Positions 1 through 10,000 of a stretch of DNA of 64,000 bases are shown here, piece by piece. The first letter of the stretch is position 1; every line of letters starts with the position of its first letter. Source of the DNA: Bacillota bacterium (GTDB lineage Bacteria > Bacillota_I > Bacilli_A > Izemoplasmatales > Hujiaoplasmataceae); the NCBI GenBank assembly GCA_018816905.1, contig JAHIVB010000006.1, positions 62,001 to 126,000 on the forward strand, read 5' to 3'. Below the pieces are notes generated by a model. That model saw nothing but the letters and a program-made list of their open reading frames with translations. It had not been told where the DNA came from and ran no database searches. The translations under genes were made by a program, and so were the position numbers.

Positions 1-3000
1 ATTATCAACTGAACTGATTTATCATAGTTATTCGGGTCTTTAGGGTCATCTGGTGGATAGTTATATTTCTTTAATAAAACTTTTATCTCAAATCTGATTT
101 TCGCTCTAACTGAATCTCTAATATTCCAGTCAATCGTAGTACTTGATTTAATCTTCTTGGTGAGTTCTTTAGCAATTTCTTTCAATATATCTATACCCAT
201 AACTTCCTTAGCAGTCATGTTAGAAGATAGTGCTTCATAGAATGCATATTCATCCTCAGTTAAACCAGACTCTTTGCCTGCTTCAGCTGCTTTTGTTATA
301 TCTTTGGCTAGTTCTATCAGTTCTTGGATAACAACGGTAGAATCGATTAATCTAGCTTGATATTTTGCTAATGCATCTTCAAGTAGTTCAGAAAACTGTC
401 TAGATTGAACAATGGTCTTTCTAGCAATCATTCTTAGCTTCCCTTTGATAAGACGTTTTAGAAGTTCAATAGCCACATTCTTATGTTCCATCTTTTTGAA
501 CTCTTCTAAGAACTCTTCAGATAATATTGATATATCAGGTCGTGCTAATCCAATTTCAGTCATAATATCAATGACTTTATCTGACTTAAGTGACTTGGAT
601 ATCAATTGATTGAGTTCAGTATCAAGTTGATCGATTGATTTTTTCTTACTGCTATCGGTTGAAAGTTTAATGATACCCGCTCGGACGGACTTAAAGAACC
701 CAATTTCAACATTGTGTTTTTCAGCTTCTTCAGTTGTTGAACAAAGTGAATATGCTTTAGATAACTCAGAGACAAATTTCAAATAGTCATTTTTTCTTTC
801 TTCCCTAAGTCCAATCACATAGTCAATGGTTTCCATAATGACTTGTAGTTTTTCACTAAATCTGTCACCAAAATATCTGGAATAATCGTGTTGATGAAGA
901 ATATCTCTAACAACATCGAGTTTTTCTAGCATAACAGATACAGCAAGTGCAGTATCAACACCAACTTGTTCTCTATCGTTATCGGTATACTGCATTAATG
1001 CTTTCTTCAATTGGTCTGCAATTCCAATGTAGTCAACAACGAGTCCGCCTTGTTTTTCTTTGAATACACGGTTAACTCTAGCAATAGCTTGCATGAGGTT
1101 ATGTCCTTGCATTGGTTTATCAACATACATGGTATGCATACTTGGCACATCAAAACCGGTTAACCACATATCTCTAACAATAACTATTTCTAATTCATCA
1201 TTATTATCTTTCATTCTGTCTGATAGGGTTTCTCTGGTTTGCTTGGTACCTATATGTTTTTGCCACTCTACTGGATCACTCGATGAGCCAGTCATGACCA
1301 CTTTGATTTTCCCTTTAAGTAGGTCAGTTGAATGCCACTCTGGTCTAAACTCTACAATCGCATCATAGAGTTCAACAGCGATTCTTCTGCTCATAGCAAC
1401 AATCATTGCTTTACCAACTGGTGTTTCCATCGAAGCTTGTCTTTTCTCGAAATGTTCTACCATATCTCTCGCAACAGTCTTAATTCTAGATTTAGAACCA
1501 ACAATTGCTTCAAGTCTTGCCCACTTACGTTTAAGACCTTCTTTTTGTGTTTCTTCCTGGTATTCGGTTATTTCATCATAGTTTTCATCAATCAAATCAT
1601 ATTCTTCTGTAAAGTCAATTTGAGCGATTCTACTCTCGTAATATATCTTAACTGTTGTTTTATCTTCAACTGCTCTAGACATATCATATATATCGATATA
1701 ATCACCAAAGACGGCTCTGGTGTTCTTATCTGTCGTTTCAATTGGTGTACCTGTAAAACCTATATATGATGCATTAGGAAGTGAATCTCTTAAGTACTTA
1801 GCATATCCATACTTTTCGAATGCTTCATCCTTGGATTTCACAACTTTAGCACTAAAGCCATATTGGCTACGATGTGCTTCATCGGCTAATACGATAACAT
1901 TTTTCCTATCTGTTAATGCTGTAACATTCCCTGTTTCATCAGGAGAAAATTTTTGAATGGTCGTGAAAATAATCCCACCCGAATCTCTACCATTTAATAG
2001 AGATTTCAAATCTTCTCTAGATTCCGCTTGATCAGGAATACTTCTTAACAAATCACTTGATTTAGAGAACGTTAAAAACAACTGATCATCTAGATCGTTT
2101 CTATCCGTCATGACAATAATGGTTGGATTCGATAATTCTTGAGATATGACTAGTTTACCTGCATAAAAAACCATCGATAATGATTTCCCACTACCTTGGG
2201 TATGCCAGATAACACCAATTCTTCTGTCACCTTGAGATGAAGTTGCTTCATATGTTTTTTCTAATGCGGTATTCACAGCATGGTACTGGTGATAACCCGC
2301 TAAAATCTTAATATATTCTGCATCGTTTTTTTGAAATAGAATATATTGTTTAATAATGTCTAAGAATCTCTTCTTATCGAACATGCCTTTAATGAGTGTT
2401 TCTAGTTGAGGTATAGTTGTTGGAGCAACCTCTTTACCATCAGTAGTACGCCATGTCATGTATCTATCTTCATCTGAAGTAATAGTTCCTGCCTTAGCGT
2501 GTAGACCATCACTGATGACGTTAAACGAGTTATAGATAAATAAACTACTGATTGCTTGTTGGTAGTTTTTAATTTGTCTAAATGCTGATTTAATTGAGAT
2601 GTTTTCGTCTGATGCAGTTTTTAATTCAAAGACAACAAGTGGAATCCCATTGACAAAGATAACAACATCTGGTCTTTTATCAACTCTATTCTCAACAACT
2701 GTAAATTGATTAACGACTAAGAAATCATTATTTGATTCATCAACAAAATCGAAGATTTTAACTTGAGTATGAACTAACCTACCAGTTTTATCATGATAAG
2801 ATACATCAACACCATCGGTTATCATTTTTTGAAATGTTCTATTGTTTTCAATGAGTGATATTTGTTTAGGAATGGTGATTTGTCTAAAAGCATCTTCAAG
2901 TGCAGATTTAGGCAGTGTTTTATTCAAGCGAAAAAGCGATTCTTTTAATCGCTCTGCTAGAATTACATCACTATAAGACTCTCTTTGAGGATAAGATCCA

Positions 3001-3104
3001 TCAGGAGCAATATTTGGACTGAATTCTATTTGATAGTCTAGTTCTTGAAACCACTCTAACGTAGCTTCTTCGACACCAGATTCAAAAAATACTTTTACTC
3101 CCAT
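1..3104 (-). CDS. hsdR: Type I restriction enzyme, R subunit HsdR (3' end outside window)
   Basis: This is the motor and endonuclease subunit of a type I restriction enzyme. It translocates DNA and cuts unmethylated DNA together with HsdM and HsdS. I translated the minus strand from the ATG at 3104 and found 1034 codons open to the window edge, so only a short C-terminus should be missing. The N-terminal nuclease shows PDVV followed by FELK (PD-(D/E)XK). The helicase shows HTQGSGKS (Walker A), ADEAH (motif II), GFTGTP (motif III) and an ARVNR motif VI region. It starts 4 bp after the hsdS stop and is the last gene of the operon. The family identification is secure; the DNA specificity cannot be read from this subunit. 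Confidence 0.95.
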   Translation of the reverse strand, partial: MGVKVFFESGVEEATLEWFQELDYQIEFSPNIAPDGSYPQRESYSDVILAERLKESLFRLNKTLPKSALEDAFRQITIPKQISLIENNRTFQKMITDGVDVSYHDKTGRLVHTQVKIFDFVDESNNDFLVVNQFTVVENRVDKRPDVVIFVNGIPLVVFELKTASDENISIKSAFRQIKNYQQAISSLFIYNSFNVISDGLHAKAGTITSDEDRYMTWRTTDGKEVAPTTIPQLETLIKGMFDKKRFLDIIKQYILFQKNDAEYIKILAGYHQYHAVNTALEKTYEATSSQGDRRIGVIWHTQGSGKSLSMVFYAGKLVISQELSNPTIIVMTDRNDLDDQLFLTFSKSSDLLRSIPDQAESREDLKSLLNGRDSGGIIFTTIQKFSPDETGNVTALTDRKNVIVLADEAHRSQYGFSAKVVKSKDEAFEKYGYAKYLRDSLPNASYIGFTGTPIETTDKNTRAVFGDYIDIYDMSRAVEDKTTVKIYYESRIAQIDFTEEYDLIDENYDEITEYQEETQKEGLKRKWARLEAIVGSKSRIKTVARDMVEHFEKRQASMETPVGKAMIVAMSRRIAVELYDAIVEFRPEWHSTDLLKGKIKVVMTGSSSDPVEWQKHIGTKQTRETLSDRMKDNNDELEIVIVRDMWLTGFDVPSMHTMYVDKPMQGHNLMQAIARVNRVFKEKQGGLVVDYIGIADQLKKALMQYTDNDREQVGVDTALAVSVMLEKLDVVRDILHQHDYSRYFGDRFSEKLQVIMETIDYVIGLREERKNDYLKFVSELSKAYSLCSTTEEAEKHNVEIGFFKSVRAGIIKLSTDSSKKKSIDQLDTELNQLISKSLKSDKVIDIMTEIGLARPDISILSEEFLEEFKKMEHKNVAIELLKRLIKGKLRMIARKTIVQSRQFSELLEDALAKYQARLIDSTVVIQELIELAKDITKAAEAGKESGLTEDEYAFYEALSSNMTAKEVMGIDILKEIAKELTKKIKSSTTIDWNIRDSVRAKIRFEIKVLLKKYNYPPDDPKDPNNYDKSVQLI

Positions 3105-3108
3105 TAAT

Positions 3109-4356
3109 TCACCCCTCAATTGGTACTTCTATTTCACCATTCATTAGTTTTGGTAGTAATTCATCACGTGTTTTTGCTAGTTTATTATTTTGTATTCTTA
3201 GCTTAATTATTTCATCAATTATAGGCTCAAAAAATTTTGTTCCATTTTTTAAAATCGAATTCAAAGGGATTATTACTTGGGATTTCTCTAATTCGTCCCT
3301 CTTTATATGTCCCATCGTAGTTGCCATACTCTTTGCTATATTTTGGAATTTTGCAAGATGTAAATTAGTCCAAAAATAATAAAACCATCTTGGATAATCA
3401 CTTGATGACACTTTGAATAAATGCTGATTTAGAACAGATTTTGTCCCTGTCCAAAAATCTAAAAGCAAAGTGCCTGACCATGAAAAAATTAAATCACCTT
3501 TTTTAATTAAATACTTTTCGGGAACATTAAGTCTGCATCTATCACTTTCGCTGGTACAATTGCCAATACCAAGTTCTTTGATTTTCAAGACAGGCAAAGA
3601 TTTTTCATCATTAATAGGAGCATACTTCTTTACAACAACCCCATTCATGTATACAGCTATGTTTAATAAATTGCCAATTCTCCATCCCTTAGGAGTCAAT
3701 CCCAATTCACTCTCAACCATTTCTCCACCACTGGATTGATAAGGTTCTCCAACTTCATTAGGAAATTCATAATCTACAAACCATTTTTTGTAAAGTGTTT
3801 GTGCGATTTCCTCAAGGTTTTTACTGAGTTTGTTGTTGAGTTCTATTTTATCATCAAGTGATGATAGTATGTTTGCGATTGCTTTTTGTTCTTTAATAGA
3901 AGGAAGATTCAATTCTAGATTTGATAATTCTGTAAATGTTATTTGAGGAAATGTACCTGATCTTGATTCAGCAACTGCTTGCAAAGTTCTCAATGTGTCA
4001 TCACTCTTTAAAAATTGATATAAGAATTTATTATCAACCTGATTGTTTTTTCTTCTTAAAACCATTAGTTTAGTTGAAGCAACATAATTTTTTGATTCAA
4101 AGTCAACATAGGCGTATCTCTTATTTGCTGGTCTTATTTCGCTATACAAAATGTCGTTTTTCTTAAACATTTTTTTGAATTGTCCCGCAACTTTTACAGG
4201 TAGTACGCTGTTATGATTTAGCACTTTTCCTTCAAGAATGTCAGATGTATTAATCAATACAACTTCTTGATTTTCGCTGAACCTATATGTTTCTGATACC
4301 GTATCAATGAGATTAAATAATTTTGTAGTTTTCCATTCACTATAACTCATAACCAA
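3109..4356 (-). CDS. hsdS: Type I restriction enzyme, specificity subunit HsdS
   Basis: This subunit recognises the DNA target for both the methylase and nuclease complexes. The 415 residues form two target-recognition domains, about 1-150 and 215-350. Each is followed by a conserved helical spacer, with [16 protein letters not shown] near residue 155 and a second coiled segment at the C-terminus ending near [13 protein letters not shown]. That is the usual two-TRD, two-spacer layout and a normal length, so the target should be a bipartite sequence. The start overlaps the end of hsdM by 17 bp, which implies translational coupling. The target sequence itself cannot be predicted from the protein by eye. 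Confidence 0.94.
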   Translation of the reverse strand: MVMSYSEWKTTKLFNLIDTVSETYRFSENQEVVLINTSDILEGKVLNHNSVLPVKVAGQFKKMFKKNDILYSEIRPANKRYAYVDFESKNYVASTKLMVLRRKNNQVDNKFLYQFLKSDDTLRTLQAVAESRSGTFPQITFTELSNLELNLPSIKEQKAIANILSSLDDKIELNNKLSKNLEEIAQTLYKKWFVDYEFPNEVGEPYQSSGGEMVESELGLTPKGWRIGNLLNIAVYMNGVVVKKYAPINDEKSLPVLKIKELGIGNCTSESDRCRLNVPEKYLIKKGDLIFSWSGTLLLDFWTGTKSVLNQHLFKVSSSDYPRWFYYFWTNLHLAKFQNIAKSMATTMGHIKRDELEKSQVIIPLNSILKNGTKFFEPIIDEIIKLRIQNNKLAKTRDELLPKLMNGEIEVPIEG

Positions 4357-5830
4357 TACCTCTTAAGTTCTCTTTAATCTTTTCCTCAAGAGATTTAGAT
4401 TCTTCAAACAACTCAGATAGTTCAGATGTAAGTTTTTCCATCTTTTCTTCAAATGAAATACCGTCATCTTCAATTTCTTCAATGCCTACATATCTACCTG
4501 GTGTTAATACATAATCATGATTTCTTATTTCATCTAGAGTAGCTGATTTACAGAAGCCATCAATATCTTGATAGTCATTATTATCTCTCCATGCATGGTA
4601 TGTTGAAAAAATCTTTTCACTTTCTTCATCAGTGAGTTCTCTGTGCTTTCTTGTTTCCATATACCCCATCTTACGAGCATCAATAAACAAGACTCTATCT
4701 TTTCTTCCATTCATATTCTTTGAAACAAACCATAAAGAAACAGGTATTGATACATCATAGAACAATTGGGAAGGCATCGCTACGATACAATCGACTAACC
4801 CCTCTTCAAGAATATTCTTTCTAATCTCGTATTCTTCACTTCTTGAAGTTGATAGAGAGCCATTAGCTAAAACAAACCCCGCAATACCTCTTGGGCTTAA
4901 TTTTGAGATAATATGAGATATCCAAGCATAGTTTGCATTACCAGCTGGAGGAGTTCCCCATTGCCATCTTCTATCATCAGTCAGATGTTGATGACCCCAA
5001 TCTTTAATGTTAAATGGAGGATTCGCAAGAATGTAATCAGCTCTTAATGTTTTATGCTGGTCATTAGTAAAAGTATCGGCATCTCTTTCTCCAAGATTTG
5101 CATCGATACCACGAATAGCTAAGTTCATTTTAGCTAATCGCCATGTAGTAGCGACATACTCTTGACCAAACACGTGAATACTGTCGAGTTTTCCAGAATG
5201 TTCTTGGACAAACTTTGCTGATTGAACAAACATACCACCAGATCCACAACAAGGGTCATATACTCTACCACTATACGGTTCAATCATATTAACAAGAAGT
5301 TTAACAATTGATGGTGGTGTATAAAATTCACCTTCGGTTGTTCCAAATTTCTTTAGAAAATACTCATATACTCTTCCTAATACGTCTTTTGCTCTCGCTT
5401 CTTTTGAGCCCACATTAAAAGAAAACAAATCAATTAGTTCGCCTAATCTTGTTTTATCAAGATCAGGTCGAGCATAATTTTTAGGCAATACGCCTTTAAG
5501 TGTATTTGCGTTTTCGCGTTCAATCAGAACCATTGCATTATCAATAATCTGACCAACGATTGGTTGTTTTGCTTGTGATTTTATATAATCCCATCTAGCC
5601 TCTTTGGGAACGAAAAATACATTTTCTGATTCATAAGCATCTCTGTCTTCTTCCATGCCGGGATACATAGCTTTAATTTCTTCGTATCTTTCAGAAAAAG
5701 AGTCTGAGATGTATTTTAGGAACACTAATCCTAATATGACGTGTTTATATTCTGATGATTCAATATTACCTCTAAGCTTATCTGCCATTTGCCATAGTTT
5801 ATCTTCAAATCCAAGTTGTATCTCTGCCAT
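4340..5830 (-). CDS. hsdM: Type I restriction enzyme, methylase subunit HsdM
   Basis: This is the N6-adenine methyltransferase subunit of the type I system. The N-terminal HsdM_N helical domain covers roughly residues 1-130. The catalytic domain shows DPCCGSGGM (SAM-binding motif I) and ANPPFN (motif IV, the NPPF form typical of HsdM). I chose the ATG at 5830 (MAEIQL) rather than an in-frame ATG at 5842, because the bases around 5842 form the GAGG ribosome site for the downstream ATG. It is the first gene of the hsdM-hsdS-hsdR operon. About 570 bp without a convincing gene lie upstream. Confidence 0.95.
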   Translation of the reverse strand: MAEIQLGFEDKLWQMADKLRGNIESSEYKHVILGLVFLKYISDSFSERYEEIKAMYPGMEEDRDAYESENVFFVPKEARWDYIKSQAKQPIVGQIIDNAMVLIERENANTLKGVLPKNYARPDLDKTRLGELIDLFSFNVGSKEARAKDVLGRVYEYFLKKFGTTEGEFYTPPSIVKLLVNMIEPYSGRVYDPCCGSGGMFVQSAKFVQEHSGKLDSIHVFGQEYVATTWRLAKMNLAIRGIDANLGERDADTFTNDQHKTLRADYILANPPFNIKDWGHQHLTDDRRWQWGTPPAGNANYAWISHIISKLSPRGIAGFVLANGSLSTSRSEEYEIRKNILEEGLVDCIVAMPSQLFYDVSIPVSLWFVSKNMNGRKDRVLFIDARKMGYMETRKHRELTDEESEKIFSTYHAWRDNNDYQDIDGFCKSATLDEIRNHDYVLTPGRYVGIEEIEDDGISFEEKMEKLTSELSELFEESKSLEEKIKENLRGIGYEL

Positions 5831-6180
5831 ATTGCGCCTCATTTCATATTGAATGTAATGGTAAACCCTTATTATAGTAATTTTAACATTATTTGAGAAA
5901 ATAATTAAGGACTTTATTGAAACAAATCGTGTTTTATTGAATTTTTAGAAAGCCATCTCGTATAATTGACATTAATGCCTAATAAAATCATCGTCTAAAC
6001 AATATATATTAAGTCTATTTTACAGACAATTGGATATGCCGACATGGTTTGAGCCACCAGTCCGATAGCTCTATTGAATGATATATGCACATAACATAAG
6101 GAGTGGATGTAATTACATATGGTATTGCTCGTTATTAAATATATAGTTGACAAAAATGAAATGTATATATTATCAAAAAT

Positions 6181-6208
6181 AAAAGGCCGAATAATAAATC
6201 GGTCTTTT
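6181..6208 (-). terminator. Rho-independent terminator of the HNH/paraMORC operon
   Basis: An inverted repeat AAAAGGCCGA / TCGGTCTTTT (one G-T pair) flanks an 8-base loop. On the minus strand it is followed by a T-rich run. It lies about 200 bp after the HNH stop codon, so it could end transcripts of the four-gene operon. Confidence 0.6.
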
Positions 6209-6231
6209 CACTAGCGATAGGGGGCGTTGTC

Positions 6232-6360
6232 ATGATGTTAATCTCAACATATTACTTTATGCAGTCAAATCTAAATATATACAGAGATAATTTAAATTGC
6301 TGTCCAAAATCATGTGTAGAAGAACCAAATCAATCCGAAATCTTTGTTTGCATGGAATAA
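6232..6360 (+). CDS. Possible small protein, 42 aa
   Basis: An ATG-started frame of 42 codons is preceded by a GGGG stretch about 8 bases upstream. The peptide has three cysteines near the middle (CCPKSC). It shows no recognisable family, signal peptide or membrane segment. It runs opposite to its neighbours. It could be a chance frame in AT-rich DNA. Confidence 0.15.
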   Translation: MMLISTYYFMQSNLNIYRDNLNCCPKSCVEEPNQSEIFVCME

Positions 6361-6411
6361 TGAAACAAGAGTACAATGACGTTTCTGGAGCCTATTGTAA
6401 ATTAAGGATCA

Positions 6412-7017
6412 TCATCTATAGATTGTTTTTCTTTTCAAAAACTTTGTGAATATCATCACAATCGCATCGCAACTGTCTTTATCTTCGCTACATGTCTTTG
6501 AAAGTCCTTCTTTTCGTATTGCACTTGAAATGTTTTTTAGCATCATCAACAGGTAATCGAACCCATGAATATCTTTATCAAGCCCAAGAATCTCCATTGT
6601 TTGCGTAGCCATTCCCATAGCATCGGTTCCATAAACTCCTTTTGCTATAATTATTTTTCCGTATGAAGTCCTTTCAAACAATTTTGAGTATTCATTCACT
6701 ACTGGATCGATTTTGAGAGGCCTATCTCCTTTAGTGGTGTTACAAATCGGACAAGCAAAGACATAATTTGAATACCCGTCTTCTGCGGTGCTTTTTAGAG
6801 AAGGATTAAGATGATCGATGTGAAATCTCTCTCTACCGTATCCTTCATGTTCCCATCCACAATACCCGCAACGACATCCGAAATCTAATTGAAGTTCATT
6901 ATGAATACGATCTCGTACCGCTTGAGATGAACTGTAGTGCAAATCCAGAGAGCGTCTTACCGGAAGGTTGGATGAATATCCTCGAAACTCCTTCTCAAAG
7001 TAGTTATTTATTGGCAT
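6412..7017 (-). CDS. HNH endonuclease of a paraMORC-type restriction system
   Basis: This predicted metal-dependent DNA nuclease has 201 aa and a complete zinc-supported HNH core. C50-x2-C53 is the first zinc knuckle, H66-I-D-H69 the catalytic strand, N84 the middle Asn, and C89-x2-C92 with N93 and KGDR (96-99) the second knuckle. The C-terminal hundred residues are helical and unassigned. The start overlaps the end of the receiver gene by 14 bp, so the two are translationally coupled. As the last gene of an operon that begins with an adenine methylase, it is the likely restriction effector. That role is inferred from the motif and context; HNH proteins also occur as homing or maintenance enzymes. 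Confidence 0.88.
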   Translation of the reverse strand: MPINNYFEKEFRGYSSNLPVRRSLDLHYSSSQAVRDRIHNELQLDFGCRCGYCGWEHEGYGRERFHIDHLNPSLKSTAEDGYSNYVFACPICNTTKGDRPLKIDPVVNEYSKLFERTSYGKIIIAKGVYGTDAMGMATQTMEILGLDKDIHGFDYLLMMLKNISSAIRKEGLSKTCSEDKDSCDAIVMIFTKFLKRKTIYR

Positions 7018-7630
7018 ACTTAGCTATGATCTCCCTTGCAAATGGAATTAGTGAATCTATTGCTTCTTCTAAATCTTCCTCTTCAGCTCTTAATTTAGCG
7101 CCTTCAAGTTCGTCAAGCAAGCTTTCTAGACGAACAACGGTTGCTGACATACTATCATTTATTTTCAACTTCCGAATTATTGTTTTCAACTCATCAGATA
7201 TAACTCGATTGCCATCATATACAGAAAGTAAATCAGTCATAAGTTTCTTCATATTTTCGCGGTCATAAATAGTGTCAACACCAGTTTTTTTCTTATAGTC
7301 CTCTATTAGTTCTTCATCGGATGTAACAATATATATACGAGATAATGGATAAAATGTTTTTATTGACATCCAGATATCGGCTCCAACAACTGAACCTTCC
7401 GAAAATTTGAAATTATCAAGATTGTGATCAACAATAATCGATGCATTCTGCGAACTCATTTGCTTAACTGCCCAATCCAAGAATTCTTGCTTGGGGAGAT
7501 TTTTAAAACGGTTCAAATCACAAAACTCAGTCTCAACAGAAGATATCTCCTTAGCTGATAAGATTGCATTCAATTCATCTATTACCGCCGATGCCATTGC
7601 TTCATTTTCATCGATATAAATAATCTTCAT
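7004..7630 (-). CDS. Response-regulator receiver-like protein
   Basis: The protein has 208 aa. The N-terminal 125 residues read as a CheY-like receiver: an acidic pocket at D7-E8 after the first strand (KIIYID), a candidate phospho-acceptor D68 in IIVDHN, and the switch T103-S104-D105 in IVTSD. The conserved Lys of strand 5 is not obvious (TIYDREN at 120-126). The remaining residues are acidic and helical, possibly a coiled coil, and carry no DNA-binding domain. It lies 4 bp after a gene whose C-terminus looks like a histidine kinase, so the pair could form a phosphorelay. It overlaps the HNH gene, and a role gating the nuclease is inferred from that position. Confidence 0.75.
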   Translation of the reverse strand: MKIIYIDENEAMASAVIDELNAILSAKEISSVETEFCDLNRFKNLPKQEFLDWAVKQMSSQNASIIVDHNLDNFKFSEGSVVGADIWMSIKTFYPLSRIYIVTSDEELIEDYKKKTGVDTIYDRENMKKLMTDLLSVYDGNRVISDELKTIIRKLKINDSMSATVVRLESLLDELEGAKLRAEEEDLEEAIDSLIPFAREIIAKYANK

Positions 7631-7634
7631 ATTT

Positions 7635-9989
7635 TTACCTCACATATAATTTGATGATGAACCCTACTTTTGTGTCAGAGAAAATCAACTCTTTCTTCCA
7701 TTTCATTTTTTCAATTGCAGATGAAAGAATCCATAAACCCATACCTGAATTCCTTTTTTTATTCAGTGTAGTAAAAAATGGTTCAAAAATAACGTACGGA
7801 TTTTCTCGTATTTGCTCATTGGTGAAATCAAGACCAGGTCCGTTATCCTTATAAGTAACACTAATAAAGCCATCCATATTCTCAAAAACTGCGCTAATAG
7901 TTCTTTGTTCTTGCTTATTTCTCTTAAAAGCCTTCAGTGAATTCGATATTAGATTAATGAAAATCGAATCAAATTGTGTTGAATAGCCTGTAATACTATC
8001 TAACTCTTCTTGAGAAAGATTCTTATTCACTGCAACGAAACGATAATCATATGCATCGCATTTCATCAAATTTTCCCATTCTGAAAACACTGAAGTAAGA
8101 TAAAGAAATAATTTATCTTTTTGTGGTCTTTCTCTTTTAGGATTTCTCAGTGTAACACTAAGAAAATTGGAAACGTACTTGATTTGTTTATAGGAATTCA
8201 GTCTAAACTTAGGCAAATTCCATTTAAGTTCCATTGTTGATAAATCTCGTCCTAGAAGGTCGGCAAACTTGTCTTCAATAACTTTGAGCATATTATTATA
8301 TCGATCAAAGTATTTGCGATTGTTTTTTATCTCATGCGCAAAGAAATTCATTGAAATAGCTTGTGTGCTAAGTGCTTGGAGAAGATCGAGCTCATCAAGT
8401 AATTCATCATTTGTTTGAATAGAATATTTGGCTTTTGTGTACAGCCAAATCAAATTTTCAACTGTTGCCATTTTTGATAATGATATGTCCCGTTGCATTT
8501 CAGTAATGTTGTAATCGTTTGATTTTGCGACATTATCAATTCGATTAAATACTTTAGTAACTTGAGGATTGGTAATGTTCTGTGTAATGTGCTCTTTTTC
8601 GTATTTACTGTATTCCTCGAATAACAGTGATCTTGATCTACTAAACCTTTGGACAATAAATAACAGTAATCTTTTAAATATATCAAATTCGCTTGTTTTT
8701 TTTAATCCTTCGCGATTGGCTTGATCCTCAAACATTGGGTTGCTTTCTTTACTAAATAAAACATAGCCATACAGTTGATTGGCTTGCATCATATAGCCAG
8801 ATCTGTTAACACCTGCAGGGTTCATTGATCGAATTCGATCAATTCCTAACCAATCAAAGCCGGTACTTGAAATATCTCCGTACGGTCGTATACGGAAAGA
8901 ATCCCGATATAGCATAATCCCTTGTTTTGCAATTTTCCTCGTCTCGCTCTCCATTTCATGGTCTGAAACAAAAATGGGCACAGATCGATTCGCGGTTTTT
9001 CTTCGTGTAAAGAAGAAAGAACCTTTAAAGTCTCCAATATTAAGCAAGCTGTTAGTGGCTTTTTCAATATCTATTATTGGGTCGATTTTACATGCTTCTT
9101 TTATGTATTCAACTAAAAATTCCGCTGAAGATGTACTATATTTTTCTTTAATTTGACCATATTTATCATAGAGGTAATGTTTGATATCATCGTTTTTAGA
9201 AATATATTCATCAAGAAATCTCATAGGTATTCGATTTGTGTTAATTTCATCGTAACTAATAGAATATGTTATGTTCTTTGTCAATTTGTCAAAACCAAAA
9301 TGAATGACGGCGTCGAATGGTACCTTTTTTGAAGATGAAATATCGCGTTCACTCTGATTAGAGAATTGATAACAGAGTCGAAATTTTTCATCAATAAATG
9401 GCGATTTTAGGTCTTCGAGTTTTTTTTCGAGCGCATTAAAAGAAATGGCTTCTTTTTCATTTGGATCCCATATGTCGAGCAAATTCGTGCAAACAATGAC
9501 TGTACCGTTAATTACTTCTTTTTCGGGTTGAGAATATTGTGAATAGACTTTTTTGAAAGAATTTACTGATATAGTATCAATTTCAAATTCAAGATCATTA
9601 AGATTAGTTTTGTTTTCAAAACTTTTCCAATTAATAATGAAATGATGTGCCTCAGAGCCAGTTGAAGTATATATTTCAGAAACATCCCCAATTCGCCCGA
9701 GGGCAAGTCGACCAATTCCCATTGATCCATTGACGGACCGCTTAAATGTATCTTCATTTCGAAAGTTGGTTCCCAAGGTGAAAAATGCATTTTCAATAAC
9801 AGATTGACTCATTCCGTCTCCGTCATCAATAATAACTACGCTTGATTCGCCAATATACAACTTCGCGGTCGTTGCATTGGCATCATATGAGTTTTTTAGC
9901 AACTCGAATACTGCTGAATCTCTATCCAGAATATTGTCTTTTCCAAGAAGATTAACCGTCCTTGAATTCGTCTTAAATTTTATTTTCAT
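7635..9989 (-). CDS. Dual GHKL protein: MORC-like ATPase fused to a histidine-kinase-like module
   Basis: The 784 residues contain two Bergerat-fold (GHKL) sites. The N-terminal one shows E29-LLKNSYDA (N box), DDGDGM at 55-60 and GSMGIGR at 88-94, as in MORC, Hsp90 and paraMORC proteins. After a long middle region, H552 sits in FFAHEIKNN, which looks like a phospho-accepting His box. It is followed by a second GHKL site: NLISNSLKAF near 678, DNGPGL, FEPFFTT and SGMGLWI near 758. There are no membrane segments, so it is cytoplasmic. It is second in the operon, 11 bp after the methylase and 4 bp before the receiver gene. Known paraMORCs occur in restriction-modification operons. The fusion to a kinase module and the receiver partner are the unusual parts. 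Confidence 0.85.
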   Translation of the reverse strand: MKIKFKTNSRTVNLLGKDNILDRDSAVFELLKNSYDANATTAKLYIGESSVVIIDDGDGMSQSVIENAFFTLGTNFRNEDTFKRSVNGSMGIGRLALGRIGDVSEIYTSTGSEAHHFIINWKSFENKTNLNDLEFEIDTISVNSFKKVYSQYSQPEKEVINGTVIVCTNLLDIWDPNEKEAISFNALEKKLEDLKSPFIDEKFRLCYQFSNQSERDISSSKKVPFDAVIHFGFDKLTKNITYSISYDEINTNRIPMRFLDEYISKNDDIKHYLYDKYGQIKEKYSTSSAEFLVEYIKEACKIDPIIDIEKATNSLLNIGDFKGSFFFTRRKTANRSVPIFVSDHEMESETRKIAKQGIMLYRDSFRIRPYGDISSTGFDWLGIDRIRSMNPAGVNRSGYMMQANQLYGYVLFSKESNPMFEDQANREGLKKTSEFDIFKRLLLFIVQRFSRSRSLLFEEYSKYEKEHITQNITNPQVTKVFNRIDNVAKSNDYNITEMQRDISLSKMATVENLIWLYTKAKYSIQTNDELLDELDLLQALSTQAISMNFFAHEIKNNRKYFDRYNNMLKVIEDKFADLLGRDLSTMELKWNLPKFRLNSYKQIKYVSNFLSVTLRNPKRERPQKDKLFLYLTSVFSEWENLMKCDAYDYRFVAVNKNLSQEELDSITGYSTQFDSIFINLISNSLKAFKRNKQEQRTISAVFENMDGFISVTYKDNGPGLDFTNEQIRENPYVIFEPFFTTLNKKRNSGMGLWILSSAIEKMKWKKELIFSDTKVGFIIKLYVR

Positions 9990-10000
9990 ACAGTCCTCCT

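Larger units (their letters stand above)
5843..6411. other. Intergenic stretch between type I operon and HNH gene
   Basis: These 570 bp contain no gene I can support firmly. They hold the presumed promoter region of hsdM at the left end, a terminator hairpin at 6181-6208 and one 42-codon reading frame at 6232-6360. The rest is AT-rich with no clear repeats. Confidence 0.5.

Noticed and set aside
1332-1956. Plus-strand frames of 145 and 78 codons
   Set aside because: They lie antisense within the conserved hsdR helicase domain and show no family or ribosome site.
8450-9796. Minus-strand frames of 73-78 codons in another frame inside the dual-GHKL gene
   Set aside because: They overlap clear GHKL coding sequence in the same strand but a different frame, and have no features of their own.
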